The translations under genes and the position numbers were made by a program. Below the pieces are notes generated by a model, which saw nothing but the letters and a program-made list of their open reading frames with translations, had not been told where the DNA came from and did not search any database. A DNA stretch of 64,000 bases from Succinispira mobilis DSM 6222. GTDB lineage: Bacteria; Bacillota; Negativicutes; Acidaminococcales; Succinispiraceae. Positions within the stretch are counted from its first letter, which is position 1. Each line of letters opens with the position of its first letter. Where the stretch lies: NCBI RefSeq assembly GCF_000384135.1, contig NZ_KB913028.1, positions 1,019,351-1,083,350 of the forward strand. The letters run 5' to 3'. Positions 27,297-34,190 of the stretch are shown here, one piece after another.

Positions 27297-27995
27297 ATGA
27301 GAATTTTTGCAATTGGCGATTTGCATCTATCGGGAAACCCGCCGACTAAGCCGATGGATATTTTTGATTTGGCCTGGCATAATCACTGGCAAAAGATTAA
27401 GACTGATTGGAGCGAAAAAGTAGGTGAAAGTGATGTAGTACTATTAGCTGGAGATATATCTTGGGCAATGAATATTTTAGAAGTTAAGATGGATTTGGAA
27501 GAACTAATTACTTTGCCTGGAAGAAAAATTATGATTAGAGGTAATCATGATTATTGGTGGAGTACTGTTACAAAATTGAATAATACTTTTGCAAATAAGT
27601 TAGAATTCTTGCAAAATAATTTTTTTCAATATGAGAACTGGGCAATTTGTGGTAGTCGTGGCTGGGAGTTGCCCAACGAGTATTACACGGAAAAAGATGA
27701 ACAAATTTTTGCGAGAGAATTATTAAGGATAGAAAATTCCCTAATGCAAGCTGAAAAAATTGGCTTAGTGAACAAAATATTGTTATTACATTATCCGCCA
27801 CTTTTAAAGGGACAAGAAGTTTCTGAAATTAGCAAACTCTGTTGTAAATACAATGTAAAACAATGTATTTATGGACACTTACATGGTGAAGATGCTTTTA
27901 AACTGGCTTTTGAAGGCGAACTAGACGGAACAAATTACCAACTAGTTTCAGCAGATTATTTGGATTTTAAATTAAAAAAAATAACAGCTATTTAA
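27297..27995 (+). CDS. calcineurin-like metallophosphoesterase
   Basis: This 232-residue predicted phosphohydrolase has all five motifs of the dimetal calcineurin-like fold in order: GDLHLS (7-12), GDISW (about 57), GNHDYWW (about 82), HYPP (about 163) and GHLHG (about 195). It belongs to the small bacterial cytosolic group whose substrates are unknown. It lies 29 bp before lgt, probably in the same transcript. Confidence 0.88.
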   Translation: MRIFAIGDLHLSGNPPTKPMDIFDLAWHNHWQKIKTDWSEKVGESDVVLLAGDISWAMNILEVKMDLEELITLPGRKIMIRGNHDYWWSTVTKLNNTFANKLEFLQNNFFQYENWAICGSRGWELPNEYYTEKDEQIFARELLRIENSLMQAEKIGLVNKILLLHYPPLLKGQEVSEISKLCCKYNVKQCIYGHLHGEDAFKLAFEGELDGTNYQLVSADYLDFKLKKITAI

Positions 27996-28024
27996 ATTAA
28001 GAGTTGTTGGGAAAGTAGGTAGTT

Positions 28025-28828
28025 ATGCATCAATATTTATTTTTTATTGGCGATTTTCCTATAAGAGCGTATGGATTGATTTTATGTTTAAGTATTTTTT
28101 TAGGTTCAGGGGTTGCTTATTTTTTAGCAAAGCAAGATGGAAGATGGCATGAGCATATTTTTGATATGGGATTGTATTGTGGTTTGGCCGGGATTATTGG
28201 TGCTAGACTTTGGGATGTATTCTTTTTTGATTGGGAGTATTATCAAGACCATTTACTGGAAATTCCGTTTGTATGGCAAGGGGGAATGGCAATTCAAGGT
28301 GGGGTATTTTTGGGTGCTGTAGTAGGTATTTGGTATACCAAAAAGCATAAAATTGATACTTGGGCTTTAGCTGATATTATAGCTCCTGCAATAATTTTAG
28401 GGCAAGCAATTGGCCGTTCGGCTAATTTACTTAACGGAGATGCTTTTGGAGCGCCTACTGGTAGTGATTTTGGGATACTATATCCAGAAGGGACTTTAGC
28501 AAGAAAAGTTTATGGGGACGCTCCTTTGTGGCCAGCAGAAATCTGGGAATGTCAATTAGATATAGTAATTTTTGCACTGTTGCTTATATTTAGGACAACT
28601 AGACATGCTAAAGGGCAAGTTTTTGCCTTATACGCTTGTTTATACTCTTTGGCTAGATTTTTCTTAGAATATTTGCGAGGTGATTATACGGAGATAGTTT
28701 TTGCTGGGTTAAAGTCTGCACAAATTACCAGCTTAACATTTGCTTTAGTTTCCTTAGTAATATTTATAATTGTAGGTTGGAAAGAAAAACAGAGTTTGGC
28801 TGTAAAAAAAAGCAAAGTAAAAAAATAA
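28025..28828 (+). CDS. lgt: prolipoprotein diacylglyceryl transferase
   Basis: This integral inner-membrane enzyme transfers diacylglycerol from phosphatidylglycerol to the lipobox cysteine of prolipoproteins. The 267-residue protein has about seven helices, the N-terminal RAYGLIL segment, WQGGMAIQGG near 83-92 and the signature GRSANLLNGDAFGAPTG near 130. The signature differs from the enterobacterial form (GN to AN, E to D), and the histidine of the usual GGxxxHGG is a glutamine here. Both deviations may be clade features. The 3' end is a basic tail. Confidence 0.9.
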   Translation: MHQYLFFIGDFPIRAYGLILCLSIFLGSGVAYFLAKQDGRWHEHIFDMGLYCGLAGIIGARLWDVFFFDWEYYQDHLLEIPFVWQGGMAIQGGVFLGAVVGIWYTKKHKIDTWALADIIAPAIILGQAIGRSANLLNGDAFGAPTGSDFGILYPEGTLARKVYGDAPLWPAEIWECQLDIVIFALLLIFRTTRHAKGQVFALYACLYSLARFFLEYLRGDYTEIVFAGLKSAQITSLTFALVSLVIFIIVGWKEKQSLAVKKSKVKK

Positions 28829-28845
28829 TTTAAAATTTATAAAAG

Positions 28846-28874
28846 TTGCTAGTAATTGTATTATATGTTATAAT
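28846..28874 (+). promoter_or_regulatory. promoter of tRNA-Pro
   Basis: TTGCTA (28846-28851) and TATAAT (28869-28874) have a 17-bp spacer, 13 bp before the tRNA. Confidence 0.7.
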
Positions 28875-28887
28875 GTCAAAGTAAATT

Positions 28888-28964
28888 CGGGGCGTAGCTC
28901 AGTTTGGTAGAGCGCTATCTTGGGGTGGTAGAGGCCGTGGGTTCAAGTCCCGCCGTTCCGACCA
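28888..28964 (+). tRNA. tRNA-Pro (anticodon GGG)
   Basis: This 77-nt cloverleaf has acceptor CGGGGCG/CGTTCCG, a D arm GCTCAGTTTGGTAGAGC, an anticodon stem CTATC/GGTAG around the loop TTGGGGT (GGG at positions 34-36), a T arm with GTTCAAGTC, and an encoded CCA end. It reads CCC and CCU proline codons. Confidence 0.95.
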
Positions 28965-29008
28965 GTTAATTAATTATAATAAAAGTTAACTAGCTTAAGT
29001 TAACTTAG

Positions 29009-29062
29009 AAAGCTGCTTGTTTTTTTGCTAATAGCTAAAGAAATAAGTAGCTTTTATATTTT
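29009..29062 (+). terminator. possible terminator of tRNA-Pro
   Basis: AAAGCTGCTT (29009-29018) pairs, with one wobble, with AAGTAGCTTT (29045-29054), followed by TATATTTT. A palindromic AAGTTAACT/AGTTAACTT hairpin (28983-29006) precedes it. Nothing else is recognised in 28965-29198. Confidence 0.4.
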
Positions 29063-29198
29063 ACAGATAAATAAGCAATTGATAAAAATAGATAGTGAAA
29101 ATTGGAAAAACTAGCATGCTTAGTTAAAGGCAGATTTATATTTTAAAAATAATGTTTGTATAATTAACTTTTTAGGGTAAAAGAAACCCAAGAAAACG

Positions 29199-29227
29199 AA
29201 AAACATCTGCCTATGGCAGATGTTTTT
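29199..29227. terminator. terminator of the flavodoxin operon
   Basis: A perfect 13-bp stem, AAAAACATCTGCC with its complement and a TAT loop, is A/T-flanked on both sides. It lies 19 bp beyond the flavodoxin stop (minus strand). Confidence 0.85.
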
Positions 29228-29245
29228 CTGAGAGAGGTATTATAT

Positions 29246-29677
29246 TTAGAAAGAGGCAAGAGCAGCGCCAAGATTTTGGCATTGCTCAGTACCTTGTTCA
29301 TCAGGGGATTCATTTACAATTAGACCTTCTTGATTATATAAAATAGCATTGCTATCTATAACTTCCTGTTGCCAAGTTTGCATCCATTCACCAGTTCCCC
29401 AACCGTAAGAACCAAATAGGGCAATTTTTTTACCCGCTAGATGCGGTAACAATTCATCAAAAAATGGTTGAAATTCCATTTCTTCTAAAACTTCAGCTCC
29501 CATGGCTGGACAACCTAAAGCAAGTACGTCATAAGTTAAAGCTGTTGCACTAGCTATTTCATCAACAGAAAATAAGTCAACTTCAGCACCAGCAGTTTTA
29601 GCACCAGCTAAAATCTGTTCCGCCATCAACTTCGTGTTGCCAGTTTGGCTCCAATAAATTATTGCAATTTTATTCAT
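29246..29677 (-). CDS. flavodoxin
   Basis: This short-chain FMN flavodoxin of 143 residues is a low-potential electron carrier that replaces ferredoxin when iron is scarce. The phosphate-binding loop is SQTGNTKLMAE (residues 10-20), the 60s loop is GCPAMGAEVLEEMEF, and the 90s loop is GSYGWGTGEWMQTW, with aromatic residues stacking on the flavin. It follows the DUF3793 gene by 16 bp, downstream of operator-like palindromes shared with the feo genes, consistent with induction on iron limitation. Confidence 0.92.
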   Translation of the reverse strand: MNKIAIIYWSQTGNTKLMAEQILAGAKTAGAEVDLFSVDEIASATALTYDVLALGCPAMGAEVLEEMEFQPFFDELLPHLAGKKIALFGSYGWGTGEWMQTWQQEVIDSNAILYNQEGLIVNESPDEQGTEQCQNLGAALASF

Positions 29678-29693
29678 AAAAATCTCTCCTATT

Positions 29694-30251
29694 CTAAGCA
29701 GTTTTAAATAAATCCACCAGTGAAAACCCTTTTTCTAGCTTTTTGCAGATTGCTGTAGTACAGCGACTATAGCGATTAAATAAGTTGATAGTTTCTTGCT
29801 CGTTATCATAAACTTTCCAATAACCGCTGGCTTTGTAATTTTTTCCCTTGTGTGTTAAAAAGCCAATAACATCTGAAAGTGGATAACCTAAAAATACGCC
29901 TACTTCATGAGGAAAAGAACTACTAGAAGTAATTCTTTCGGCAAGTGTTGCTAAAATTAAATCTAAACTAGCATCAGCAGGATAACCACTGTCTAGTAGA
30001 TAATTTAATACTTGCTTAGTTTGTAAATGCCTTAGTAATAAACTTTTGCGATAAACTAAAACTAAGATTCTCTTTGGGCATTGACAAAGAATTTTAAAAT
30101 AAATTTGCTTAGAATTTAATTCAGAATTTAATTTATTGAGAATATTAAAAACCTGCTCTTTATCTTTGCGACAAAAAGAAACTAAATTACTCGGCTTGAT
30201 TCCTGCCAAAGCTGGGCTACAATGAAATGCCAAAACTTGTTCAACAGACAA
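29694..30251 (-). CDS. DUF3793 family protein
   Basis: This DUF3793 protein of about 185 residues is recognised from the N-terminal LAFHCSPALAGIKPSNLVSF and the segment FPHEVGVFLGYPLSDVIGFL, then KASGYWKVY near the C terminus. The family has no assigned function but often sits beside flavodoxin and ferrous iron transport genes, as here. TTG 30251 fits AGGAAGG; an in-frame GTG at 30260 abuts that site and would add three residues. It is first in a two-gene operon with flavodoxin, under iron-island palindromes. Confidence 0.82.
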   Translation of the reverse strand: MSVEQVLAFHCSPALAGIKPSNLVSFCRKDKEQVFNILNKLNSELNSKQIYFKILCQCPKRILVLVYRKSLLLRHLQTKQVLNYLLDSGYPADASLDLILATLAERITSSSSFPHEVGVFLGYPLSDVIGFLTHKGKNYKASGYWKVYDNEQETINLFNRYSRCTTAICKKLEKGFSLVDLFKTA

Positions 30252-30271
30252 ACGTCTCACCTTCCTCTTGG

Positions 30272-30289
30272 AGTTAGGATTACCTAACT
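30272..30289 (-). promoter_or_regulatory. iron-island operator 1 (proximal to the DUF3793 gene)
   Basis: AGTTAGG-ATTA-CCTAACT is a palindrome with 7-bp arms, in the 5' untranslated region of the DUF3793-flavodoxin operon. Its core GTTAGG/CCTAAC matches the pattern found at feoA and feoB. Confidence 0.6.
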
Positions 30290-30310
30290 AAACGGCAAAA
30301 AAATATTTCG

Positions 30311-30326
30311 GCTAGCAAGAACTAAC
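30311..30326 (-). promoter_or_regulatory. iron-island operator 2 (at the DUF3793 start site)
   Basis: GCTAGC-AAGA-ACTAAC is an imperfect copy of the GTTAGC-N4-GCTAAC palindrome. It sits at about +2 to +17 of the predicted minus-strand transcript. Confidence 0.45.
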
Positions 30327-30334
30327 TGAGTTAA

Positions 30335-30363
30335 AGATTAACAAAAAAAACAATAAATGTCAA
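30335..30363 (-). promoter_or_regulatory. promoter of the DUF3793-flavodoxin operon, embedded in the dtxR terminator
   Basis: On the minus strand TTGACA (30363-30358) and TAATCT (30340-30335) are spaced by 17 bp. The -35 box is part of the 3' arm of the upstream gene's terminator. Confidence 0.65.
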
Positions 30364-30399
30364 GACTATATTTTTACAGCCATTGACATTTATTGTTTT
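30341..30399 (-). terminator. terminator of the DtxR-family gene
   Basis: A perfect 17-bp stem pairs 30399-30383 with 30363-30347 on the minus strand, followed by a run of eight T residues. It begins at the gene's stop codon. Confidence 0.85.
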
Positions 30400-30778
30400 A
30401 GCTTTTAATACCATGATCCAACTTTAAATGAACTTTGATTTTGTCAAAGGATTCGTCACTGAGATCATGCTCAATTCTACAGGCATCTTCAAGTGCGGTG
30501 TGTTCATTAACGCCGATGGAAATTAGCCATTTAGTTAGAATTACATGGCGCTCATAAGTTTTTTCGGCTACCGTTTGCCCTTTAGGCGTTAAGGTTATAA
30601 AACCTTGTTTGTCAACGGTGATGTAGCCGTTTTCGCGAAACTGTTTCATAGCGTTGCTAACACTGGGTTTAGAAAATTTCATTTCATTTACAATATCTAT
30701 AGAACGAACGAGACCGATTCGTCTTTGAAGAATTAGTATTGTTTCTAAATAATTTTCTGCAGATTCTTGTATTTTCAC
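30398..30778 (-). CDS. DtxR/MntR-family metal-dependent repressor
   Basis: This 126-residue cytosolic regulator has an N-terminal winged helix (AENYLETILILQRR, DIVNEMKFSKPSVSNAMKQF, GYITVDKQGFITLTPKGQ) and a dimerisation/metal domain with HVILTKWLISIGV and CRIEHDLSDESFDKI. The conserved metal ligands Cys/Glu/His (CRIEHDLS) are present. There is no SH3-like C-terminal domain, so it resembles MntR or short IdeR forms. Position between the flavodoxin and feo operons argues for iron control. It starts with GTG 30778 after AAGGGGG. Confidence 0.88.
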   Translation of the reverse strand: MKIQESAENYLETILILQRRIGLVRSIDIVNEMKFSKPSVSNAMKQFRENGYITVDKQGFITLTPKGQTVAEKTYERHVILTKWLISIGVNEHTALEDACRIEHDLSDESFDKIKVHLKLDHGIKS

Positions 30779-30794
30779 AATAAAAACCCCCTTA

Positions 30795-30810
30795 TTGATA
30801 ATGGTATCAA
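30795..30810. promoter_or_regulatory. palindrome over the -10 box of the DtxR-family gene
   Basis: TTGATA-ATGG-TATCAA is a 16-bp palindrome overlapping the -10 box of the minus-strand promoter. It differs from the GTTAGC-type sites and loosely resembles half of a Fur-type box. Confidence 0.45.
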
Positions 30811-30829
30811 AAACAACTAATTAAGGCAA
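30801..30829 (-). promoter_or_regulatory. promoter of the DtxR-family gene
   Basis: On the minus strand, TTGCCT (30829-30824) and TACCAT (30806-30801) have a 17-bp spacer. Confidence 0.5.
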
Positions 30830-30848
30830 GAAAAATATTCCTTAATCA

Positions 30849-30877
30849 TTGACAAGCTAGAATTAAAGTGGTAAGCT
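30849..30877 (+). promoter_or_regulatory. promoter of the feo operon
   Basis: TTGACA (30849-30854) and TAAGCT (30872-30877) are spaced by 17 bp; the start is near 30884, just ahead of the first operator. Confidence 0.6.
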
Positions 30878-30890
30878 ATGAATAACTTGG

Positions 30891-30906
30891 GTTAGCAAAA
30901 GCTAAC
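30891..30906 (+). promoter_or_regulatory. iron-island operator 3 (feoA leader)
   Basis: GTTAGC-AAAA-GCTAAC is a perfect 6-bp-arm palindrome at about +8 to +23 of the feo transcript. It is a candidate binding site for the neighbouring DtxR-family protein. Confidence 0.65.
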
Positions 30907-30924
30907 TTTTTTTAAAATTTGAAA

Positions 30925-30940
30925 GTTAGGCAAAACTAAT
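30925..30940 (+). promoter_or_regulatory. iron-island operator 4 (feoA leader, imperfect)
   Basis: GTTAGG-CAAA-ACTAAT is a degenerate copy of the same palindrome, centred 34 bp downstream of operator 3. Confidence 0.4.
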
Positions 30941-30963
30941 GAAATATGAAGGAGTGATTCATC

Positions 30964-31173
30964 ATGCCATTGACTATGGTTAAAATTGGACAGACAAACA
31001 GCATAAAAAGAATTTCTGGACGGGATGAGCCAAGAAAGTTTTTGGCTAGTTTAGGTATTATCGAAGGATCAGAAGTTACAGTAGTAGCTGAATTTGCAGG
31101 CAATGTAATTTTAAGTATTCGTGATACGAGAATTGCTTTAGATAAATGCATGGCGAATAGAATTATGGTATAA
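30964..31173 (+). CDS. feoA: FeoA-like ferrous iron transport protein (first copy)
   Basis: This 69-residue SH3-like FeoA domain protein helps FeoB import Fe2+. IKRISGRDEPRKFLASLGI followed by EGSEVTVVAEFAGNVILSIRDTRIAL shows the usual beta-barrel pattern. GAAGGAGTG precedes the ATG. It is the first gene of the feo operon, 11 bp before a second, diverged feoA. Confidence 0.88.
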   Translation: MPLTMVKIGQTNSIKRISGRDEPRKFLASLGIIEGSEVTVVAEFAGNVILSIRDTRIALDKCMANRIMV

Positions 31174-31184
31174 GGGGTGGCAAA

Positions 31185-31412
31185 ATGGACACGTTAAAAC
31201 AAGTGAAAACAGGAGAAACCGTTCTAGTCTGTAAATTACATGGTGAAGGCGCTGTGAAACGTCGTATTATGGATATGGGTATTACTAAAGGGGTAGAAAT
31301 AATGGTGCGTAAAGTTGCACCATTAGGTGATCCTATAGAAATTAATGTACGAGGTTATGAGTTAAGCTTGCGGAAAGCAGATGCTGAAATGATTGAAGTT
31401 AAGTATCTTTAA
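31185..31412 (+). CDS. feoA: FeoA ferrous iron transport protein (second copy)
   Basis: This 75-residue FeoA domain protein has VCKLHGEGAVKRRIMDMGITKG, then VEIMVRKVAPLGDPIEINVRGYELSLR, the canonical FeoA signature, closer to consensus than the first copy. It probably docks on the cytosolic G domain of FeoB. An intrinsic terminator and a palindrome lie between this gene and feoB, which may set a lower or separately controlled feoB level. Confidence 0.93.
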   Translation: MDTLKQVKTGETVLVCKLHGEGAVKRRIMDMGITKGVEIMVRKVAPLGDPIEINVRGYELSLRKADAEMIEVKYL

Positions 31413-31419
31413 ATCTGGG

Positions 31420-31445
31420 GCAGCCAAACTGGCTGCAAATTTTTT
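31420..31445 (+). terminator. terminator/attenuator between feoA and feoB
   Basis: GCAGCC (31420-31425) pairs with GGCTGC (31431-31436), followed by AAATTTTTT. The short stem suggests partial read-through into feoB. Confidence 0.65.
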
Positions 31446-31454
31446 CATGGAGAG

Positions 31455-31470
31455 GTTAGCTTAAGCTAAC
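31455..31470 (+). promoter_or_regulatory. iron-island operator 5 (in front of feoB)
   Basis: GTTAGC-TTAA-GCTAAC is a perfect 16-bp palindrome 20 bp upstream of the feoB start. It has the same arms as operator 3. Confidence 0.6.
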
Positions 31471-31490
31471 AAATTGAGGGGGAGATTATA

Positions 31491-33635
31491 TTGGGAATTA
31501 AAATTGCTCTTGCAGGTAATCCAAACTGTGGGAAAACTACAATGTTTAATGAGTTGACAGGAAGTGCACAATATGTTGGTAACTGGCCTGGAGTAACGGT
31601 AGAGAAAAAAGTTGGCAAATTAAAAGGCCATAAAGATGTAGAAATTGTCGATTTGCCTGGTATATATTCGTTATCACCATATACTCTAGAAGAAGTAGTG
31701 GCTAGAGATTTTTTGTTGCAAGACAAACCAGAAGCAATTATTAATATTGTTGATGGAACTAATTTAGAAAGAAATTTATACCTTACAACACAATTGTTAG
31801 AAATTGGTGTGCCCGTAGTTATTGCTTTAAATATGGCGGATGTGCTCCATAAACAAGGCGATATTGTTAATGTGAAAATGCTTTCGGAAAAATTGGGTTG
31901 TGAAATCATCGAAACAGCTGCACTAAAGGGTGATGGCTGTTTAGAAGTAGCCGAGAAAGCTATAAAAATAGCTGAAGAAAAACGAAATGTAAAAGCTAAA
32001 CATTATTTTTCCAAGTCAGTTGAGTTAGCGTTGACAAAAATACAAGATATTTTGGCCACAGAAGGAATTCAGGGCAATAAAAGATGGTTAGCAATTAAAA
32101 TTTTTGAACGCGATGCCAAGGTTTTACAACAAATTAATTTTAGTGAACGTTTAGGCGAAGAGTTAGAAGAAGTTATTTGTGCTTTGGAAAATGAAATGGA
32201 TGATGATAGCGAAAGTATCATGACCAATGAACGTTATCAATATATTTCTCAAGTTTTGACAGTTTTTATAAAAAAAGCAAATACAACTAAAATTACAGTT
32301 TCTGACAAAATCGATCAAATTGTAACCAATAGAGTTTTGGCGTTGCCGATTTTTGCTGCAATTATGTTTTTGGTTTATTATTTATCAGTATCTACAGTTG
32401 GGACAATGATGACAGATTGGACGAATGATGTACTTTTTGGTGAGATAATTCCACCTGCGGTAGAAGAATTTTTAGTGGGCGCTGGTACTGCGGAATGGCT
32501 TAATTCATTGATTCTAGACGGAATTATTGGTGGGGTTGGTGCAGTTCTTGGATTTTTGCCACAAATGATGGTTTTATTTTTACTACTAGGAATTTTAGAA
32601 GATTGTGGCTACATGGCACGTATTGCTTTTATTATGGATAGAGTATTTAGACGTTTTGGCCTATCGGGAAAATCATTTATTCCAATGTTAATTGGGACTG
32701 GTTGCAGTGTTCCAGGAATTATGGCTTCAAGAACAATTGAAAATGAACGCGATCGAAAAATGACAATTATTACAACGAGCTTTATTCCTTGTGGAGCAAA
32801 ATTGCCGATTATCGCTTTGATAGCAGGGGCTTTATTTGAAGAATCACCTTGGGTGGCTCCGTCAGCTTATTTTATTGGGATTTTAGCAGTGATTATTTCC
32901 GGGATAATTTTAAAGAAAACGGATAGTTTTGCTGGAGAGCCAGCACCTTTTGTAATGGAATTACCACCTTATCATTTGCCAAGTGCTATAAGTGTACTTT
33001 TACACATGTGGAGCAGAGCCAGATCATTTATTGTAAAAGCTGGGACAATAATTTTCTTGTCAAGTGGAGTTATTTGGTTTTTAAGTAGCTTTAATGGAGC
33101 TTTTGAAATGGTTGAAATAGGGGAATCAATTTTGGCAACTTTAGGTCAAGCAGTTGCACCGATATTTGCACCTTTAGGCTTTGGCACTTGGGAGGCTACG
33201 GTGGCTACAGTTACTGGGTTGATTGCGAAAGAAAATGTTGTAGCTACTTTTGGGATTTTATTTGGTTTTGCTGAAGTGGCGGAAGATGGCACGGAAATTT
33301 GGCCGTTATTACAACAATCATTTACTGTCATATCAGCTTACTCGTTCTTGGTTTTCAATTTGTTGTGTGCACCATGCTTTGCTGCAATTGGGACAATCAG
33401 AAGAGAAATGGGCAATATGAAATGGACAATGTTTGCAATAAGCTATCAAACGCTATTTGCTTATGTTATGGCCTTTATCGTTTATCAAATCGGAACTTAT
33501 TTTACGGATGGACAACTTTCAATATTAACGGCTGTAGCAATCGCTTTTGTAGCAGGAATCTTATATTTATTGTTTAAACCGTACAGACAAAGTGAGAAAA
33601 ATCTTAAACTAGCGAAAAGAGCAGTAAATGCTTAG
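31491..33635 (+). CDS. feoB: ferrous iron transport protein B
   Basis: This 714-residue Fe2+ transporter has an N-terminal GTPase domain, with G1 GNPNCGKTT (9-17), G3 DLPGIYSLSPYTLEE and G4 NMAD, and a helical GDI-like spacer. The membrane domain from about 280 contains GTGCSVPGIMASRTI and FIPCGAKLPI, conserved cysteine motifs of the pore region. The start is TTG 31491 behind GAGGGGGAG. The short Cys-rich peptide and DUF2325 gene downstream complete the operon. Confidence 0.97.
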   Translation: MGIKIALAGNPNCGKTTMFNELTGSAQYVGNWPGVTVEKKVGKLKGHKDVEIVDLPGIYSLSPYTLEEVVARDFLLQDKPEAIINIVDGTNLERNLYLTTQLLEIGVPVVIALNMADVLHKQGDIVNVKMLSEKLGCEIIETAALKGDGCLEVAEKAIKIAEEKRNVKAKHYFSKSVELALTKIQDILATEGIQGNKRWLAIKIFERDAKVLQQINFSERLGEELEEVICALENEMDDDSESIMTNERYQYISQVLTVFIKKANTTKITVSDKIDQIVTNRVLALPIFAAIMFLVYYLSVSTVGTMMTDWTNDVLFGEIIPPAVEEFLVGAGTAEWLNSLILDGIIGGVGAVLGFLPQMMVLFLLLGILEDCGYMARIAFIMDRVFRRFGLSGKSFIPMLIGTGCSVPGIMASRTIENERDRKMTIITTSFIPCGAKLPIIALIAGALFEESPWVAPSAYFIGILAVIISGIILKKTDSFAGEPAPFVMELPPYHLPSAISVLLHMWSRARSFIVKAGTIIFLSSGVIWFLSSFNGAFEMVEIGESILATLGQAVAPIFAPLGFGTWEATVATVTGLIAKENVVATFGILFGFAEVAEDGTEIWPLLQQSFTVISAYSFLVFNLLCAPCFAAIGTIRREMGNMKWTMFAISYQTLFAYVMAFIVYQIGTYFTDGQLSILTAVAIAFVAGILYLLFKPYRQSEKNLKLAKRAVNA

Positions 33636-33651
33636 AAAGAAGGTGTTATAA

Positions 33652-33792
33652 ATGGGAACAGTTATTGTGGGAACAATTGTTTTAAGTGCATTTGTTGGTG
33701 TAGGTTATTATCTATATAGTCAAAAACATAAGGCTGGTTCTTGTTGCAGTGGTTGCTCGGGTTGTCCATCAACAAGTAATTGTCAGAAGTAG
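33652..33792 (+). CDS. FeoB-associated Cys-rich membrane peptide
   Basis: This 46-residue peptide, too short for most gene callers, has one membrane helix (GTVIVGTIVLSAFVGVGYYL) and a tail rich in cysteine (GSCCSGCSGCPSTSNC). This matches the small FeoB-associated Cys-rich family found after feoB in many Firmicutes; a FeoC-like or iron-delivery role is presumed, not shown. AAGGTG precedes ATG 33652. It lies 16 bp after feoB and 6 bp before the DUF2325 gene. Confidence 0.85.
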   Translation: MGTVIVGTIVLSAFVGVGYYLYSQKHKAGSCCSGCSGCPSTSNCQK

Positions 33793-33798
33793 GCACTT

Positions 33799-34131
33799 AT
33801 GAGCATTGTAATTATTGGTGGACATGAGCGGATGGCTTGTAAGTATAAAGAAATTTGCAAACAATATAGTTGTAAAGCAAAGGTCTTTACTGAAATGCCT
33901 GCTAATTTAAAAAGTACGATGGGAAATCCAGATGTAGTAGTGTTGTTTACAAGTACTGTATCTCATAATATGGTGCAAAAAGCAATTGCTAAAGGTGAAA
34001 AAACTGGTGCTAAAATAGTTCGCTCACATAGTAGTAGTGCTTGTGCATTAAAGGGTATATTAGCTGAGTGTGTACAAAGGAATTGCTCAATCTGTGGTAA
34101 AAATTGTGCTAATTGTAAAAACAAAAAATAA
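33799..34131 (+). CDS. DUF2325 family protein
   Basis: This 110-residue protein has the DUF2325 pattern: SIVIIGGHERMACKYKEIC at the start, PDVVVLFTSTVSHNMVQKA in the middle and IVRSHSSSACALKGIL afterwards. A Cys-rich C-terminal tail (CSICGKNCANCKNKK) could bind iron or zinc. No function is established. Its place as last gene of the feo operon suggests an iron-related task. Confidence 0.82.
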   Translation: MSIVIIGGHERMACKYKEICKQYSCKAKVFTEMPANLKSTMGNPDVVVLFTSTVSHNMVQKAIAKGEKTGAKIVRSHSSSACALKGILAECVQRNCSICGKNCANCKNKK

Positions 34132-34132
34132 C

Positions 34133-34178
34133 AAGAGAAGGCCGTGTTTAAAAAACGAGGCCTTCTCTTATACTTTTT
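34133..34178. terminator. bidirectional terminator after the feo operon
   Basis: AAGAGAAGGCC (34133-34143) pairs with GGCCTTCTCTT (34159-34169). T residues follow on + and an A-rich flank on the left serves the converging exporter operon. Confidence 0.85.
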
Positions 34179-34190
34179 TAACACTTTGTA

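Noticed and set aside
28983-29006. Palindromic AAGTTAACT/AGTTAACTT repeat after tRNA-Pro
   Set aside because: Each arm contains a self-complementary 8-mer and no T tract follows closely. It does not match the iron-island sites and may only be part of the tRNA 3' end region.
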